Shown: positions 1-8,162 of the stretch, one piece after another
Layout: each line of letters opens with the position of its first letter
Position numbering within the stretch: position 1 is the first letter of the stretch
DNA from: SHZI01 sp038214295
GTDB taxonomy: Bacteria; Pseudomonadota; Gammaproteobacteria; Steroidobacterales; GCA-2729495
Direction: 5' to 3'
Assembly: GCA_038214295.1 (NCBI GenBank)
Contig: JBBQSA010000047.1
Location: forward strand, 1 to 26,185
Length of the DNA: 26,185 nucleotides
Notes under the pieces: generated by a model
What the model was told of the DNA's origin: nothing
Database searches by the model: none
Seen by the model: only the letters and a program-made list of their open reading frames with translations
Position numbers and translations under genes: made by a program

Positions 1-1214
1 CGGAAGCTACCGACGCCGACCGCGAGGCGCACCGTGGCGTCTGGCGGGACCGCCACGAACGTGTCATCACCTCCGGCGGCCTGCGCATCATCGGCACGGA
101 ACGGCACGAGTCCCGGCGCATCGACAACCAGCTCCGCGGCCGGTCCGGCCGGCAGGGCGACCCGGGCTCCAGCCGTTTCTACCTGTCCATCGAGGACAAC
201 CTGATGCGCATCTTCGGGGACCCGGAGCGTACCAAGGGCATGCTCCGGGGCGTCGGCATGCGCGAGGGCGAGGCCATCGAGAGCAACCTGCTCTCCCGGC
301 AGATCGAGCGGGCCCAGCGCAAGGTCGAGGCCCACAACTTCGACGCCCGCAAGTCGCTGCTCGAGTACGACGACGTGGCCAACGACCAGCGCCGGGTGAT
401 CTACCAGCAGCGCAACCAGCTGATGCAGACCGACGACATTTCCGGCCCGCTGGCCGATATCCGCTCGGAAGTGGTCAATGCGGTCATCAGCGACTTCATC
501 CCGCCGGAGAGCGTCGAGGAGCAGTGGGACGTGCCCGGGCTCACCGCCGCCCTCGAGAACGAGTTCGGCACTGTGCTCGACATCAAGCGGCTCCTGGACG
601 ACGAGCCTGGCCTGGATGAGGCCGGCCTGCGGGCCCGTATCCTCGTCGTGGTCGAGCAGCAGTACCTCGCGAAGTTCGAGCAGGTTGAACCGGTGGAGCT
701 GCGGCTGCTGGAGAAGCAGCTGATGCTGCAGCAGGTGGACCTGCACTGGAAGGAGCATTTGGCGGCCATGGACTACCTGCGGCAGGGCATCCACCTGCGG
801 GGTTACGCGCAGAAGAACCCGAAGCAGGAGTACAAGCGCGAGGCCTTCGAGATGTTTGGCGCCATGCTCGACCAGGTCAAGCGCGACGTCGTGACGATCC
901 TCGCCAAGGCCCGGGTCCGCAGTCCGGACGACGTGGCCGCCGAGGAAGAGCGCCGCCGGATGGCCGAGCACCTGCAGTACGTGCACGCCGAGGCCCCGTC
1001 CGCGATGTCGCCCGAGGGCACGGAGCCGGGGCCGGATGCCGGTCCGCCGGTGGCCGGCGAAGCGGCGCGGCGGCCCCTCGTCGCCCGGCCGCCCCGGCAG
1101 GTACAGACGCCGGTCATGCCCGTCGTGCGCGGCGAGAAGAAGGTGGGGCGCAACGAGCCCTGTCCCTGCGGCTCGGGCAAGAAGTACAAGCAGTGCCACG
1201 GCCGCCTTGCCTGA
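1..1214 (+). CDS. secA: Preprotein translocase ATPase SecA, 3' part
   Basis: The frame is open from base 3 and the 5' end lies outside the window. SecA is the cytoplasmic motor that drives unfolded preproteins through SecYEG. The visible part begins in the second nucleotide-binding fold with SGGLRIIGTERHESRRID, followed by QLRGRSGRQGDPGSSRFY, a hallmark SecA helicase motif. It continues through the helical scaffold and wing region (KSLLEYDDVANDQR, then LHWKEHLAAMDYLRQGIHLR). The protein ends with a proline-rich linker and the zinc-binding SEC-C tail, GRNEPCPCGSGKKYKQCH, the CxC-x8-CH motif that binds SecB and lipid in the family. The stop TGA (1212-1214) lies in the first unit of an 11-bp tandem repeat. 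Identity is certain; only the 5' boundary is unknown. Confidence 0.97.
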   Translation, partial: EATDADREAHRGVWRDRHERVITSGGLRIIGTERHESRRIDNQLRGRSGRQGDPGSSRFYLSIEDNLMRIFGDPERTKGMLRGVGMREGEAIESNLLSRQIERAQRKVEAHNFDARKSLLEYDDVANDQRRVIYQQRNQLMQTDDISGPLADIRSEVVNAVISDFIPPESVEEQWDVPGLTAALENEFGTVLDIKRLLDDEPGLDEAGLRARILVVVEQQYLAKFEQVEPVELRLLEKQLMLQQVDLHWKEHLAAMDYLRQGIHLRGYAQKNPKQEYKREAFEMFGAMLDQVKRDVVTILAKARVRSPDDVAAEEERRRMAEHLQYVHAEAPSAMSPEGTEPGPDAGPPVAGEAARRPLVARPPRQVQTPVMPVVRGEKKVGRNEPCPCGSGKKYKQCHGRLA

Positions 1215-1237
1215 GCCTTGCCTGAGCCTTGCCTGAG
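1205..1237. repeat. 11-bp tandem repeat, three copies, across the secA stop
   Basis: CCTTGCCTGAG occurs three times without a mismatch at 1205-1215, 1216-1226 and 1227-1237. The first copy contains the secA stop codon. Because 11 is not a multiple of three, the three TGA triplets fall in three different frames. Each unit also contains a TTG, and the third (1229-1231) is in frame with mutT. Confidence 0.95.
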
Positions 1238-1633
1238 CGGGGCCTGATCCGGGTGGCCGCCGGCGTCCTCCGGGATGCCTCCGGCCGCGTGCTCATCGCC
1301 CAGCGTCCGGCCGGGGGGCACGTGGGCGGCTACTGGGAGTTCCCCGGCGGCAAGCTCCAGGACGGCGAGACGCCTGACCAGGCGCTGGTGCGCGAACTGC
1401 AGGAGGAGCTCGGCGTCACCGTCGAATCAGCGCTGCTTTTCATGAGCTATCGCCACACGTACCCGGAGAGGGTCGTGGAACTGCACGTCTTCCTGGTATC
1501 GGGTTACGCGGGCGACCCCCGTGGCGTGGAGGGGCAACCGCTGCGCTGGGTGGCCCTCGACGAACTGCCGTCTGCCGGCTTGCTGGAGGCGGACCTGCCG
1601 ATTGCCGAGGCCCTGGCGCGCGGGACTCCCTGA
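1229..1633 (+). CDS. mutT: MutT-type Nudix hydrolase (8-oxo-dGTP diphosphatase)
   Basis: This 134-residue Nudix protein is of MutT size. MutT hydrolyses 8-oxo-dGTP to the monophosphate and so prevents A:T to C:G transversions. The complete Nudix box is at residues about 41-63 (G-x5-E-x7-REL-QEELGV), after the conserved substrate-pocket segment YWEFPGGK. The start is uncertain. TTG at 1229, inside the tandem repeat, gives the usual N-terminal length, while GTG at 1253 would begin just before the first beta strand (AAGVLRDASGRVLIAQRP). There is no ATG in frame upstream and no strong ribosome binding site. The gene lies 14 nt after secA, an order common in gammaproteobacteria. It converges with zapD, leaving 14 nt between the two stops. 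Confidence 0.9.
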   Translation: MPERGLIRVAAGVLRDASGRVLIAQRPAGGHVGGYWEFPGGKLQDGETPDQALVRELQEELGVTVESALLFMSYRHTYPERVVELHVFLVSGYAGDPRGVEGQPLRWVALDELPSAGLLEADLPIAEALARGTP

Positions 1634-1647
1634 GAGTTCGCGGGCGC

Positions 1648-2457
1648 TCAGCAGATCGTGAGGCGGAAGCGGACGTCCTTGTTGGCCTGGGTCGGCCGCT
1701 GGAGCGCGTCGGGCGACTGCATGAAGCGGATCGTGAAGCGGTGATGGCTGCCGCTGATCTCCGGGTAGAGGTTCACGTCGGCGGGCAGTGACACCCGGAG
1801 CAGGCCGGCGACGCCCTCGCCGATCATGCCGTGCTGAAACGTGCCGTTCGTCGCGACCTGGTCGGAGGTCTGGCCGCTTTCCCGGAGCAGCCACAGCAGT
1901 TCGGCGATGCTTTCGCACAGGGGCCGCAGGTTGCCCATCCAGCGCTCGATATCCGCGACTCGCTGCTCGTAGTGGTGGTTCAGCCAGTGGGCGTAGTCCG
2001 GCAGGTCAAATTCGCAGGTGCCGCCCGGGATGGCACTGCGATGCTTGATCGCCGCCAGGAACTCGCTGTCCCGGATCAGCTGGAGGAACTGCGGACCGAC
2101 GGCGAACAGCCGCTGGCGAAGATCCTGGAGATTGCGCAGCACGCGCTTCAGGCGGACTTCATCGACGCCGGCCAGGTTCTGGTACCGGTCATACACGGCA
2201 ATCTGCCGCTCCAGTTCCTTGAGCACGTCGCCCCGCACATCGCCCCGGCCGAGGATGGCCACGATGTCGAGCATGCTGGCGATGGCCGCCCGGCTGCCCC
2301 ACTCGGAGGTCTGCTCGACGTTGAAGCAGAGCTGCTGGTACAGAAATTCGAGGCGCAGGAAAGTGCGCATCCGTTCGCTTAAGGGCTGCTCATAGAGCCC
2401 GGTGGCGGAGGACGCTGCAGCTTGGGTAAACAAGTCAGCCGTTGGAATGCTAACCAT
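1648..2457 (-). CDS. zapD: Cell division protein ZapD
   Basis: This 269-residue protein matches ZapD (YacF), a cytoplasmic FtsZ-associated protein that crosslinks FtsZ protofilaments at the division ring. Typical features are the N-terminal segment YEQPLSERMRTFLRLEFLY, the long helical middle, and the C-terminal beta region ending FRLTIC. E. coli ZapD has about 247 residues, so this one carries roughly 15 extra residues at the N terminus. ATG at 2457 is the start used; no strong ribosome binding site precedes it. It is the last gene of the pilBCD-coaE-zapD run, 94 nt after coaE. The small zinc protein gene yacG, which often follows zapD, is absent here. Confidence 0.92.
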   Translation of the reverse strand: MVSIPTADLFTQAAASSATGLYEQPLSERMRTFLRLEFLYQQLCFNVEQTSEWGSRAAIASMLDIVAILGRGDVRGDVLKELERQIAVYDRYQNLAGVDEVRLKRVLRNLQDLRQRLFAVGPQFLQLIRDSEFLAAIKHRSAIPGGTCEFDLPDYAHWLNHHYEQRVADIERWMGNLRPLCESIAELLWLLRESGQTSDQVATNGTFQHGMIGEGVAGLLRVSLPADVNLYPEISGSHHRFTIRFMQSPDALQRPTQANKDVRFRLTIC

Positions 2458-2551
2458 GAATGGCCGGTTTCGAGCCGGAGCCCTTGTTTTCCCGGCATTC
2501 TGCGCCTCCTCTGCGAGGAGGGCAAATCGGGTTTTCGGGGTCCCCGGCGCT

Positions 2552-3226
2552 TCAGCCGTGTCCTTTCACGCCTCCCTGATTCTGTTTGGCAGCCAGTTGC
2601 AGGAAGCGGGCATGCAGTTCCCGCACCCCGCGCTGAAGGTCATCGCGGGAGCCGTCATTGGCCAGGATGTCGTCCGCCCGGCCAACCCGGGCCTGGCGGT
2701 CCAGCTGCGCGGCCAGCAAACGCTCGACGCCGGCTGCGGATTCACCGTCGCGCACCGTGAGCCGGGCGCGCTGAACGTCCTCTGAACAATCCACCACCAG
2801 CACCCGGTCCACCCGGCTCTCGAGGCCCGACTCCAGCAGCAGCGGAATCACGAGGAGCTGGTAGGGCCCGCCGCTGGCCGCGCACAGGGCCTCCATGCGC
2901 TCGCGGATCCGGGGATGCAGGCTGGCCTCCAGCTGCTGCCGCCTTGCGGGCGTCTCGAAGGCGAGCTCGCGGAGCCGGCGGCGGTCCAGCGTGCCGTCGG
3001 GCAGGAGCACGGCCGGGCCGAAAGCCGCGACGACGGCCGCGAGGCCGGGGGTGCCGGGCTCCACGACCTCCCGCGCGATCACGTCCGAGTCGATGACCGG
3101 TACACCGAGCGCCGCGAACATGGTGGCGACGGTGCTCTTGCCGCTGGCGATCCCGCCCGTCAGGCCCACGCGCCAGACCGGCCAGTCGCGCTGTCGGGTA
3201 TCGGCACCGTGGCGATCCGCGGCCAT
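2552..3226 (-). CDS. coaE: Dephospho-CoA kinase CoaE
   Basis: CoaE phosphorylates the ribose 3'-hydroxyl of dephospho-CoA, the last step of coenzyme A synthesis. The P-loop GLTGGIASGKS is at residues 21-31, followed by the family motif VIDSDVIAREVVEPGTPG and the region LHPRIRERM. The protein has 224 residues from ATG at 3226, which lies 2 nt after the pilD stop, so translational coupling is likely. The reading frame stays open far upstream inside pilD, but that part is out of frame with pilD and has no homology. The chosen start leaves about 19 residues before the P-loop strand, more than is usual; GTG at residue 20 is a possible later start. Confidence 0.93.
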   Translation of the reverse strand: MAADRHGADTRQRDWPVWRVGLTGGIASGKSTVATMFAALGVPVIDSDVIAREVVEPGTPGLAAVVAAFGPAVLLPDGTLDRRRLRELAFETPARRQQLEASLHPRIRERMEALCAASGGPYQLLVIPLLLESGLESRVDRVLVVDCSEDVQRARLTVRDGESAAGVERLLAAQLDRQARVGRADDILANDGSRDDLQRGVRELHARFLQLAAKQNQGGVKGHG

Positions 3227-3228
3227 GC

Positions 3229-4149
3229 TCAGGAGAAGGCCCGCAGGAAGGGGATCGCGGTCAACAGCGACTCTCCCCAGGTCATAGCCACGAAGCCGGC
3301 AGCCGCCAGGTAGGGGCCAAAGGGTATCGGTTCCTGGCGCCCGTGACGGCCGAGCGCAATCAACGCGATGCCGGTCACCGCGCCCGTCATGGCGGAGAGC
3401 AGCAGGACGGGCAGGAACATCTGGTAGCCGAGCCAGGCGAGCAGGGCGGCGAGCAGCTTGAAGTCGCCGTAGCCCATCCCCTCCTTGCCGGTGACGAGGC
3501 GAAAGCCGTGATAGACGAGCCACAGGCTCAGGTAGCCTGCCATCGCGCCGATCACGCCGTCGGTCAGCGACGGTGCGAAGGGGCTCGCGTCCCCGTGGGG
3601 ACCGGTCAGCAGGTGGAAGAGCAGCCCGCCCCACAGCAGTGGGCCCGTGATCGCATCCGGCAACAGCTGGTGATCCAGGTCGATTACCGTCAGCGCGATC
3701 AGCGCCCAGGTTACCGCCAGGGCGGCGGCGGCGTCGGCGGTGTAGCCGAAGCGCCAGACCAGGTAAGCCGAGACCAGCCCGGTAAATGCTTCCACGACGG
3801 GGTAGCGCGCCGGGATCACGGCGCCGCAGGCGGCACAGTGGCCGCGGAGCCACAGCCAGCCGAGCACCGGGACGTTGTGCCGGGCCTTGATAGGGGTCTT
3901 GCAGTGGGGGCAGGCGGAGCGGGGCCGGACCAGGTCGAAGGGCTCCGGGGCCGCCGCCACTTCCACCGCTGGATCCGGGCCGCTGGCAGCGGCGCCGGCG
4001 GCGGTCAGCAGCAGGGCCTCGGCGTCGCGCCGCCAGTCCCGCTGCATCATCAGCGGCAGCCGGTAGATGACGACGTTCAGGAAACTGCCGACGAGCAGCC
4101 CGAGCAGCGCCGCCAGACCGGGGAGCAGGAACGGTGCGGACTGGAGCAC
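3229..4149 (-). CDS. pilD: Prepilin peptidase / N-methyltransferase PilD
   Basis: PilD is an inner-membrane aspartic protease. It cleaves the type III leader of prepilins and methylates the new N-terminal Phe. The 306 residues hold an N-terminal membrane segment with GSFLNVVIYRLP, a cytoplasmic loop with the zinc tetra-cysteine motif (C80, C83, C105, C108), and several more hydrophobic segments. The two catalytic aspartate motifs are present: VIDLDHQLLPD (around residues 155-165) and GMGYGDFKLLA. The start is GTG at 4149, 11 nt after the pilC stop. Nothing in the gene appears degraded. It would process PilA encoded in the same cluster. Confidence 0.96.
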   Translation of the reverse strand: MLQSAPFLLPGLAALLGLLVGSFLNVVIYRLPLMMQRDWRRDAEALLLTAAGAAASGPDPAVEVAAAPEPFDLVRPRSACPHCKTPIKARHNVPVLGWLWLRGHCAACGAVIPARYPVVEAFTGLVSAYLVWRFGYTADAAAALAVTWALIALTVIDLDHQLLPDAITGPLLWGGLLFHLLTGPHGDASPFAPSLTDGVIGAMAGYLSLWLVYHGFRLVTGKEGMGYGDFKLLAALLAWLGYQMFLPVLLLSAMTGAVTGIALIALGRHGRQEPIPFGPYLAAAGFVAMTWGESLLTAIPFLRAFS

Positions 4150-4160
4150 CGCCGGGTCGA

Positions 4161-5378
4161 TCAGATGACCGCGCCCATCTTGAAGATCGGCAGGTACATC
4201 GCGATCACGAGGCCACCAACCAGCACGCCGAGGATCGCCATGATCAACGGCTCGAGCAGGCTGCTCATGCTGTCCACGGCGTTGTCCACGTCCGCCTCGT
4301 AGAAGTCGGCGACCTTTGCGGACATCTCGTCCAGGGAACCCGATTCCTCGCCCACCGCGATCATCTGGATGACCATGTTGGGGAAGATGCCGGTGTTCTC
4401 CATCGCCCGCTGGAGCCGCTGGCCGGTAGAGACTTCATCGCGCATCGACAGCACGGCCTTCTCGTAGACGATGTTGCCCGTGGCACCGGCAACGGACTGG
4501 AGCGCTTCGACCAGTGGCACGCCGGCGCTGAACATCGTGGACAGCGTGCGTGCGAAGCGGGCCACGGCTGCCTTCTCGATGATGTTGCCGATGATCGGCA
4601 TCTTCAGCAGCATCCGGTCCTCGAACTCCCGCAGCTTCTCGGAGCGCTTGCGGGTGTACCCGTAGAACGCGCCGGCGCCGCCGATCACGATAGCGAGCAG
4701 CCAGCCTTTGGTCTGCACGAACTGGGACAGGTCGACGACCATGCGGGTGAACGCCGGGAGGTCGGCGCCGAAGCCCTTGAACAGAGACTCGAACTGGGGA
4801 ATCACGAAGATGAGCAGGATCATGGTGACGACGATCGCCACCACCATCACGGCCGCCGGGTAGAACAGCGCCTTCTTGATCTTCTTCTTGATGGCCTCCG
4901 TCTTTTCCTTGTAGGTCGCCACCTTCTCGAGCAGCGTGTCCAGCGCGCCGGCCTGTTCGCCGGCCGTCACCAGGTTGACGTACAGGTCATCGAAATACAG
5001 GGGGTGGCGCCCGAGCGTCTCGGCCAGCGCCGTGCCCGACTCGAGGTCGATCTTCATGCTCATGATCAGCTTCTGCATGGCCGGGTTGTCGTGGCCGTTG
5101 CCAACGATCTCGAAGGCCTGCACGAGAGGTATGCCGGCCGCCAGCATCGTCGCGAGCTGCCGGCTGAAGATGGCGATGTCGTAGGGCGTGACCTTGCCAC
5201 CGCTCTTGAAGAGCGTGGACTCCTTGCGGATCCGGACGGGCACTACACCCTGCTTGCGCAGTTCGGAGCGCACGGCAGCCTCGCTGGCGGCCATGGTCTT
5301 GCCCCGGACCTTGTTGCCCCGGGTGTCCGTGCCTTCCCAGTTGAAGGGACTCTGATTGATGGCGACGCCGTTGGCCAT
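4161..5378 (-). CDS. pilC: Type IV pilus inner-membrane platform protein PilC
   Basis: PilC, of the GspF family, is the inner-membrane platform on which the PilB and PilT motors act. The 405-residue protein has the duplicated GspF domain: FSRQLATMLAAGIPLVQAFEIV in the first half and FARTLSTMFSAGVPLVEALQSV in the second. Three hydrophobic stretches follow the usual layout, including the C-terminal PLIMAILGVLVGGLVIAMYL. I use ATG at 5378; an in-frame TTG three codons upstream is less likely. There is a 110-nt gap after pilB. Confidence 0.95.
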   Translation of the reverse strand: MANGVAINQSPFNWEGTDTRGNKVRGKTMAASEAAVRSELRKQGVVPVRIRKESTLFKSGGKVTPYDIAIFSRQLATMLAAGIPLVQAFEIVGNGHDNPAMQKLIMSMKIDLESGTALAETLGRHPLYFDDLYVNLVTAGEQAGALDTLLEKVATYKEKTEAIKKKIKKALFYPAAVMVVAIVVTMILLIFVIPQFESLFKGFGADLPAFTRMVVDLSQFVQTKGWLLAIVIGGAGAFYGYTRKRSEKLREFEDRMLLKMPIIGNIIEKAAVARFARTLSTMFSAGVPLVEALQSVAGATGNIVYEKAVLSMRDEVSTGQRLQRAMENTGIFPNMVIQMIAVGEESGSLDEMSAKVADFYEADVDNAVDSMSSLLEPLIMAILGVLVGGLVIAMYLPIFKMGAVI

Positions 5379-5488
5379 GACCCGCAAACCCCAATGAAAT
5401 TAAGCAGTGTCCCGGTCCGGCTGCCCTTGCCTGACCCGGGTAAAACCTGTGCCCGGCGCGCCCCCCAACGGGCGCCCCGCACACGATA

Positions 5489-7216
5489 TCAAGACTCGAT
5501 GGTAACCCTGTTGATTTCCTCGAGACTTGTGACGCCGTTCATGACCTTTTGCAGCGCCGAGCGGCGCAGGGTCCAGACCCCCTCTTTCAGCGACTGCTCC
5601 TCGATCTGCACGGCGTTTCCCCCGGCCAGGATCACCCTGCCGATGGCCTCCGTGACCGGCATCACCTGGTAGATGCCCACCCGGCCCTTGTAGCCGTCGT
5701 TGCAGTTCTTGCAGCCCGAGGGCCCGAAGATCCGGAGCCCGCCCCGCACGTCGTCCTTGCTGAAGCCCTCCTGCAGGAGGGCCTCTTCCGGGATGTCCCG
5801 GAGCTCCTTGCAGTGCTCGCAGAGCCGCCGGGCGAGCCGCTGGGCAATGATCAGGTGCACGGAAGTGGCGATGGCGTAGGGCTTGACCCCCATGTCGACC
5901 AGCCGGCTCAGGGTCCGGGGGGCGTCGTTGGTGTGCAGGGTGGAGAGCACCAGGTGGCCCGTCTGGGCGGCCTTGATGGCCGTCTCGGCGGTCTCCAGGT
6001 CCCGGATCTCACCGACCATGATCACGTCCGGGTCCTGGCGCAGGAAGGCCTTCAGGGCCGTGGCGAAGTGCAGCCCGACCTTCGGGTTCACGTTCACCTG
6101 GTTGATGCCGGGCACGTTGATCTCGACCGGGTCCTCGCAGGTGGAGATGTTCCGGTCCTCGGTGTTCAGGATGTTAATGCCGGTGTACAGGGACACCGTC
6201 TTGCCGCTGCCGGTGGGGCCCGTGACCAGGATCATGCCGTAGGGCTTGGCGAGCGCGTCCAGGTAGAGCTTGCGCTGGAAGTCCTCGTAGCCCAGCACCT
6301 CGATGCCGAGCTTGGCGGCCGTCGGGTCGAGGATACGCAGCACGACCTTCTCGCCGAACAGGGTGGGGCAGGTGTTCACGCGGAAGTCGATCGCGCGGTT
6401 CTTCGAGAGGCGCAGCTTGATGCGGCCGTCCTGGGGCACGCGGCGCTCGGCGATGTCCATCCGGGCCATGACCTTGAGCCGCGCCGTCACCTTGTTGGAC
6501 AGGGCCAGCGGCGGCGCCGCCACCTGCTTCAGCACGCCGTCCAGCCGGGTGCGCACGCGATACAGTTTCTCGTAGGGCTCGAAGTGGATATCGGACGCGC
6601 CGCGCTTGATCGCGTCCAGCATGATCTTGTTGACGAAGCGCACCACCGGCGCGTCTTCGATGTCGTCCCGGGCCACGTCGTCGCCGACGAGGTCGTCATC
6701 GCCGCCGCTGACCTCCAGGCTTTCCAGGTCGAAGTCGTCCTCGGCAAACGAGGACATGGAGGTGTCCACGGCCTCAAGGGCCTTGGTGACCATCGCGGCG
6801 AGCTTGTCCTGCTCGACGATGATCGGGTCCACCCGCATGCCGGACTGGAACTTGATCTCGTCGATGGCCGGCAGGTCGGTGGGATCCGCCACGCCGAGGA
6901 ACAGCCGCTTGCCACGGAGGACAAGGGGCAGCACCTGGTGCTTGGCGAGGAGGCGCTGGTCGACGGACTTGACCGCCTCCATATCGAGGTCCATCGCGTC
7001 CAGGTCGAGGAGGGGCACGCCGAATTCGGAAGCCGCCGCCACGGCGATCTTGCGGGAGTCGATCAGCTGGCGGCCCACGAGGTAGGCCACCAGCGTGATC
7101 CGCTGGGCCTGGGCACCCTTGAGCGCCTGGAGCACCTGGTCCTCGGCGATCAGCCCGTCCTGGACGAGCCGCCGGGAGAGGCCGCTCAAGGCGGAATTGG
7201 TGGCGGAAACGGCCAT
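5489..7216 (-). CDS. pilB: Type IV pilus extension ATPase PilB
   Basis: PilB is the cytoplasmic hexameric ATPase that powers pilus extension. The 575-residue protein has the N-terminal MshEN-type domain (about 1-150), Walker A GPTGSGKT (333-340), the Asp-box region NISTCEDPVE, Walker B DPDVIMVGEIRD (395-406) and the His box HLVLSTLHTNDA. It also has the tetracysteine zinc site (CEHC at 466-469 and CKNC at 502-505) typical of PilB/GspE rather than PilT. ATG at 7216 is chosen because AAGGAG lies just upstream with a 3-nt spacer; a TTG ten codons further up is open but unsupported. It heads the pilB-pilC-pilD-coaE-zapD run and is separated from pilA by a terminator. Confidence 0.97.
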   Translation of the reverse strand: MAVSATNSALSGLSRRLVQDGLIAEDQVLQALKGAQAQRITLVAYLVGRQLIDSRKIAVAAASEFGVPLLDLDAMDLDMEAVKSVDQRLLAKHQVLPLVLRGKRLFLGVADPTDLPAIDEIKFQSGMRVDPIIVEQDKLAAMVTKALEAVDTSMSSFAEDDFDLESLEVSGGDDDLVGDDVARDDIEDAPVVRFVNKIMLDAIKRGASDIHFEPYEKLYRVRTRLDGVLKQVAAPPLALSNKVTARLKVMARMDIAERRVPQDGRIKLRLSKNRAIDFRVNTCPTLFGEKVVLRILDPTAAKLGIEVLGYEDFQRKLYLDALAKPYGMILVTGPTGSGKTVSLYTGINILNTEDRNISTCEDPVEINVPGINQVNVNPKVGLHFATALKAFLRQDPDVIMVGEIRDLETAETAIKAAQTGHLVLSTLHTNDAPRTLSRLVDMGVKPYAIATSVHLIIAQRLARRLCEHCKELRDIPEEALLQEGFSKDDVRGGLRIFGPSGCKNCNDGYKGRVGIYQVMPVTEAIGRVILAGGNAVQIEEQSLKEGVWTLRRSALQKVMNGVTSLEEINRVTIES

Positions 7217-7428
7217 AAGCTCCTTGCATCCCCCGAAGGTGGACAAGGGTCCCGGACGGGGCCGAACTGGCCCGCGCCAGACCCACCGCGGTCCTGCGTT
7301 ACGGTAAGTGTAGTCTTACTAAGGTTCACCCGCCGGCGCAACCGGACAAATCCCGACTTTGCGCAATTTCCCCAAAAAGGGGCCATCCCTCAATAGGGCC
7401 TTAACTAGGGCAAGGCCCCGGGGGCCCC

Positions 7429-7467
7429 AAAAAGGAAGGGCCCCTGCCTTGCGGCAGGGGCCCTTCC
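7429..7467 (-). terminator. Intrinsic terminator after pilA
   Basis: A perfect 15-bp inverted repeat (7434-7448 and 7453-7467) with a 4-nt loop starts 18 nt after the pilA stop. On the minus strand it is followed by five T residues (complement of 7429-7433). This is a standard rho-independent terminator and should separate abundant pilA mRNA from pilBCD. Between it and pilB (7217-7428) I see no confident promoter, only a TTGCGCAA palindrome and short GC-rich hairpins. Confidence 0.93.
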
Positions 7468-7485
7468 CGAGTCAGCCGATGCCGT

Positions 7486-7962
7486 TTAGAGGCGGCAGTT
7501 GCTCGGCATGTACTTCTCGTCCAGGTCCGTGAGGTTGCCGCCGGAGCTGTCCGTCATGGTGCCGGCCGGGGGCCCCTTGTTGCCGCAAACCCAGACCACG
7601 TCGTTGTTTTCGCTGAGCAAAGGCTTGAGGGACAGTAAGCCGCCGGCAATGTTTGCGTTCGCCTGGTCACCGTAGGTGATGGTAATCGTGCCATCGGCGA
7701 TGGCAATATCGGTCACGTACTTGCCGACCGGGGAGTTGGCGATGCCGGCATCGGCGAGGAGCGCCGGCCAGGCGCCTTCATCCGCATAGACCTCGGCGAC
7801 CGAGGTCTTGACGGCCGAAGCCAGGCTCAGGCCTTCCGTCACCTGGGCGCGGATCGTGTAGTCCTGGTAGGCCGGGATAGCGATGGCCGCCAGGATGCCG
7901 ATGATGGCAACCACGATCATCAACTCGATGAGCGTGAAGCCCTGTTGAACTTTCTTCGTCAT
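7486..7962 (-). CDS. pilA: Major type IV pilin PilA
   Basis: This is a type IVa pilin of 158 residues. The short basic leader MTKKVQQG is cleaved by PilD before FTLIE; the +1 Phe is methylated in the family, and Glu5 of the mature protein (E13) is present. The hydrophobic assembly helix FTLIELMIVVAIIGILAAIA follows. Two C-terminal cysteines (C126 and C156) can close the usual disulfide D-loop. AGGAG lies about 9-10 nt before ATG at 7962. The gene is single, with its own sigma-54 promoter and terminator, and lies directly downstream of its regulators pilS and pilR. I take it as the major pilin. Confidence 0.96.
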   Translation of the reverse strand: MTKKVQQGFTLIELMIVVAIIGILAAIAIPAYQDYTIRAQVTEGLSLASAVKTSVAEVYADEGAWPALLADAGIANSPVGKYVTDIAIADGTITITYGDQANANIAGGLLSLKPLLSENNDVVWVCGNKGPPAGTMTDSSGGNLTDLDEKYMPSNCRL

Positions 7963-8033
7963 GGATAACTTCTCCTGCTGGATTAATGAAGCGGTGAGCG
8001 GAACGTCTGCGGCCGAGGCCTGCGCCAGTAACT

Positions 8034-8051
8034 AAGCAGGATCCATGCCAG
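8034..8051 (-). promoter_or_regulatory. Sigma-54 promoter of pilA
   Basis: On the minus strand the sequence CTGGCATGGATCCTGCTT has the invariant GG (8049-8048) and GC (8037-8036) separated by exactly 10 nt, close to the consensus TGGCAC-N5-TTGCA. Transcription would start near 8024, about 60 nt before the pilA ATG. PilR-dependent sigma-54 transcription of pilA is established in Pseudomonas, and pilR lies just upstream here. Confidence 0.87.
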
Positions 8052-8069
8052 CCGCCACGGCCCTGGCTA

Positions 8070-8082
8070 CAAGAGATTGATC
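8070..8082 (-). promoter_or_regulatory. Probable IHF binding site upstream of pilA
   Basis: The minus strand reads GATCAATCTCTTG. This fits the IHF consensus WATCAANNNNTTR at every position except the first. It lies about 46-58 nt before the predicted sigma-54 start, where IHF usually bends DNA so that an upstream activator can reach the polymerase. It is a site-level prediction only. Confidence 0.5.
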
Positions 8083-8162
8083 TGGAAGAGAAAAGAAGCG
8101 ATCCGTCCGGGCACCGTATCAAGCGGTGCAACATAAGTGCCGCCGGTCGGCGCCGTCGACTG

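Noticed and set aside
2161..2200. GGTACCGG inside zapD as another repeat copy
   Set aside because: Only the 8-bp core matches; the flanks do not resemble the element and it is ordinary zapD coding sequence.
3227..3853. A long N-terminal extension of coaE inside pilD
   Set aside because: The extra 209 codons are out of frame with pilD, have no homology and are Arg/Pro/Gly-rich; ATG 3226 directly after the pilD stop is the sensible start.
7300..7322. Inverted repeat GTAAG-N6-CTTAC upstream of pilB as an operator
   Set aside because: Arms are only 5 bp with no extension and no nearby promoter could be recognised, so chance is as likely.
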